Below, in pieces: positions 62,346-64,000 of a stretch of 64,000 bases of DNA. A program made the position numbers and the translations under genes. Location: assembly GCF_954871325.1 (NCBI RefSeq), contig NC_088776.1:46146569-46210568 (forward strand). Direction: 5' to 3'. The notes below the pieces were generated by a model. That model searched no databases, was not told the origin of the DNA, and worked only from the letters and a program-made list of their open reading frames with translations. Source of the stretch: Gordionus sp. m RMFG-2023. Taxonomy: Eukaryota; Nematomorpha; Gordioida; Chordodea; Parachordodidae. The stretch's first letter is position 1, and every line of letters starts with the position of its first letter.

Positions 62346-63939
62346 ACATTACTGGAAAATAGATATTATAAATTATTATGACATATTAAGTACAATCAAC
62401 ATTAACCATGTTAATTTGCGAAGTTGGATCTTTCTAATTAAAAGAAATAAGATTAAGTAATAAATATGTTAATTTTGAAACATTAACATAATTTAAAGTT
62501 TCTTTTATTCATAACTATTAATTATACCATAATAAATAATACAGTAAAACATTATAAAATTAAAGTAAAATAATTAAAAGAAAAGGGTTAAAACGAAAAT
62601 ACATTCAAAATAAAATACTTTCCCAAAAATTAGAAAGTGGTATAATTCACAAAATCTCAATTATATATCTTTTCTTAAATAATCATTTACATAGTCTGTT
62701 AAATTAAATAATCTCGAAATAATTAGAATAAGCCATTTCTTTTTTGTTCAAAAGTACATCTGAAACAATTTGAATAAGATATTTCTTGTTTAACTGAATA
62801 TTACATCAAACCAATCTCATCACGATTCTAACTCTTTCATCTTTGAAATCAAGTATAAATTTTTATTATATTTTAAACCAAAATTTATAATATTTTCGAT
62901 TTACACTTAAAAAGGGGAAAATTGATTTATCCAAGATATTGGTTTACCAGTGAAATTTTAGAATCATTGACGAAATAAGAAAGAATGTTAGAATACAAAA
63001 AATAAAATTGAATCTCTACTAAACAACTCCCTAAAAAATTAAAACGTATAGATATTGATACTTTAGATTTTTTTTAATAAAAAAAAATTTCTGCATATTT
63101 TTTAAACAAAACAGTGGGCCTCGAGCTATACTAAAATATATCTACAATCGAAAAAACTAGAAATTTACCAAAACATGACTAAAGTTTTACAAATTATCCG
63201 AACAATAATACCAATAACTGTGGCAAGTGTAGAAGGGAATTTTTCAAAGTTAATACTAATAAGAGCCACTAGAGGTAAACCATGATCGATAAAAGATTAA
63301 CTAGGTTTTTGGTGTTTTATATTGAATCCAAATATAAATTTAGAGGAAATTGTCCAAGATTCGATTTTACAATAAAAGAAAACTTGATAAAATAATTATT
63401 TTAAAAAATAGTTATTATATCAAAAAATAAATTTTGGAGTTTGAAAGAAGGGACAAATAGAGGAGGGAAGCGTCTATATGGGGTTTTATATTCAACAGAT
63501 ATAGTTTTAGTTAAGTAAAATTTTAAAATAATCTAAGCACTAATATAATAGATTAAAATATCTTGGATTTGTCTCGTTGATCTTTTAAAGGAAAATGATC
63601 GTGATTCTTTTGCTATTTATTGATGAATCTTTCGATCCTTTTAAAAATTTATTTTTTTACAAATAAATAATTAAAATAACTTTTTATAATTGAATATAAC
63701 AAATTAATTTTAATTCTTTTCAGTAATTATAAAATCTTTCCGTGATTTATCCTCCACCGGAATTTCAAAATTTAATTTTCCATATTTTATTTTTTAATAT
63801 TTGTTTCATTACAATCTCATCTTAATTCTAAAACAAAATCATATTTACAGCAATTCAATGAAATAATGATTTAACATATTTTAATTTATGATTAAAAAGA
63901 ACTGATATAACTTCTTATTTATTCAAATCTTATTTATAG
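62346..63939. other. Intron 6, right end, no gene
   Basis: AT-rich. A stretch near 63180-63380 translates in part like worn hAT sequence but is too short to assign. It ends at the acceptor TCTTATTTATAG. Confidence 0.4.
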
Positions 63940-64000
63940 GAATTTATATGTATCGAATTAGTAGACGGGTTGATTAATTATGTTTTCAATTTCGGAGCTG
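63940..64000 (+). CDS. Neurexin-like gene, exon continuing LNS5 (cut by window edge)
   Basis: 61 bases from acceptor TTATTTATAG (phase 0) to the window end. Encodes EFICIELVDGLINYVFNFGA. Recalled neurexin LNS5 continues [22 protein letters not shown] directly after LILYNSGDGN, exactly where exon 6 stops. This short match confirms that the gene crosses the 11.9-kb intron 6 and continues to the right. Confidence 0.88.

Noticed and set aside
21479-64000. Assignment to Neurexin-IV/CASPR or laminin alpha instead of neurexin
   Set aside because: The order of LNS3, LNS4 and LNS5 words (EIWSMALN, TEAEE, PVTFNTAESF, then IELVDG) follows alpha-neurexin. No discoidin domain or laminin EGF repeats are present.
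1-64000. tRNA, rRNA or CRISPR features
   Set aside because: No cloverleaf with the usual box A/B words, no ribosomal RNA sequence and no regularly spaced repeats were seen.

Overview
The window is about 75% A+T and eukaryotic. Protein-coding sequence is confined to short exons separated by introns of up to 18 kb, and these introns are packed with transposon remains. The LINE, hAT and piggyBac families, the very AT-rich DNA and the neurexin-type gene suggest an arthropod, perhaps a caligid-type copepod (sea louse). That last step is an inference I cannot test here.

Host gene: one gene on the + strand runs from about 21.5 kb past the right edge. Seven exons are proposed: 21479-22202, 30052-30347, 31045-32026, 50407-50627, 50914-51022, 51331-52052 and 63940-64000+. 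All junctions are phase-compatible. Exons 3-7 encode laminin-G (LNS) domains that line up, from my recall of human and fly neurexins, with alpha-neurexin LNS3, LNS4 and the start of LNS5. Exon 1 carries a signal-like N-terminus and exon 2 a divergent stretch. Both are placed by phase and weak similarity only. The EGF domain that normally separates LNS3 from LNS4 is not in the predicted protein, and LNS3 joins LNS4 in frame. The product would be a divergent, possibly EGF-poor, neurexin-like cell-surface or secreted protein.

Layout: 1-21.4 kb is gene-free DNA with several hAT-type MITEs (4.54, 11.79, 16.66 kb), a hAT relic (13.6-15.3 kb), a LINE reverse-transcriptase relic (17.0-17.5 kb) and dispersed repeats. 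22.2-30.05 kb (intron 1) holds hAT remains, among them a 1.38-kb element at 26709-28085 with an exact 8-bp target duplication, and a foldback MITE at 28934-29270. 32.0-50.4 kb (intron 3) holds at least four more hAT elements, one nested in another, and two decayed LINE fragments. 52.05-63.94 kb (intron 6) holds a broken piggyBac transposase that runs straight into a fossil Ty3/gypsy pol fragment. These two and neighbouring piggyBac-type ends lie between identical 40-bp direct repeats. A LINE at 59.4-62.0 kb is itself bracketed by diverged ~250-bp direct repeats.

No tRNA, rRNA, CRISPR, promoter or polyadenylation site could be supported.
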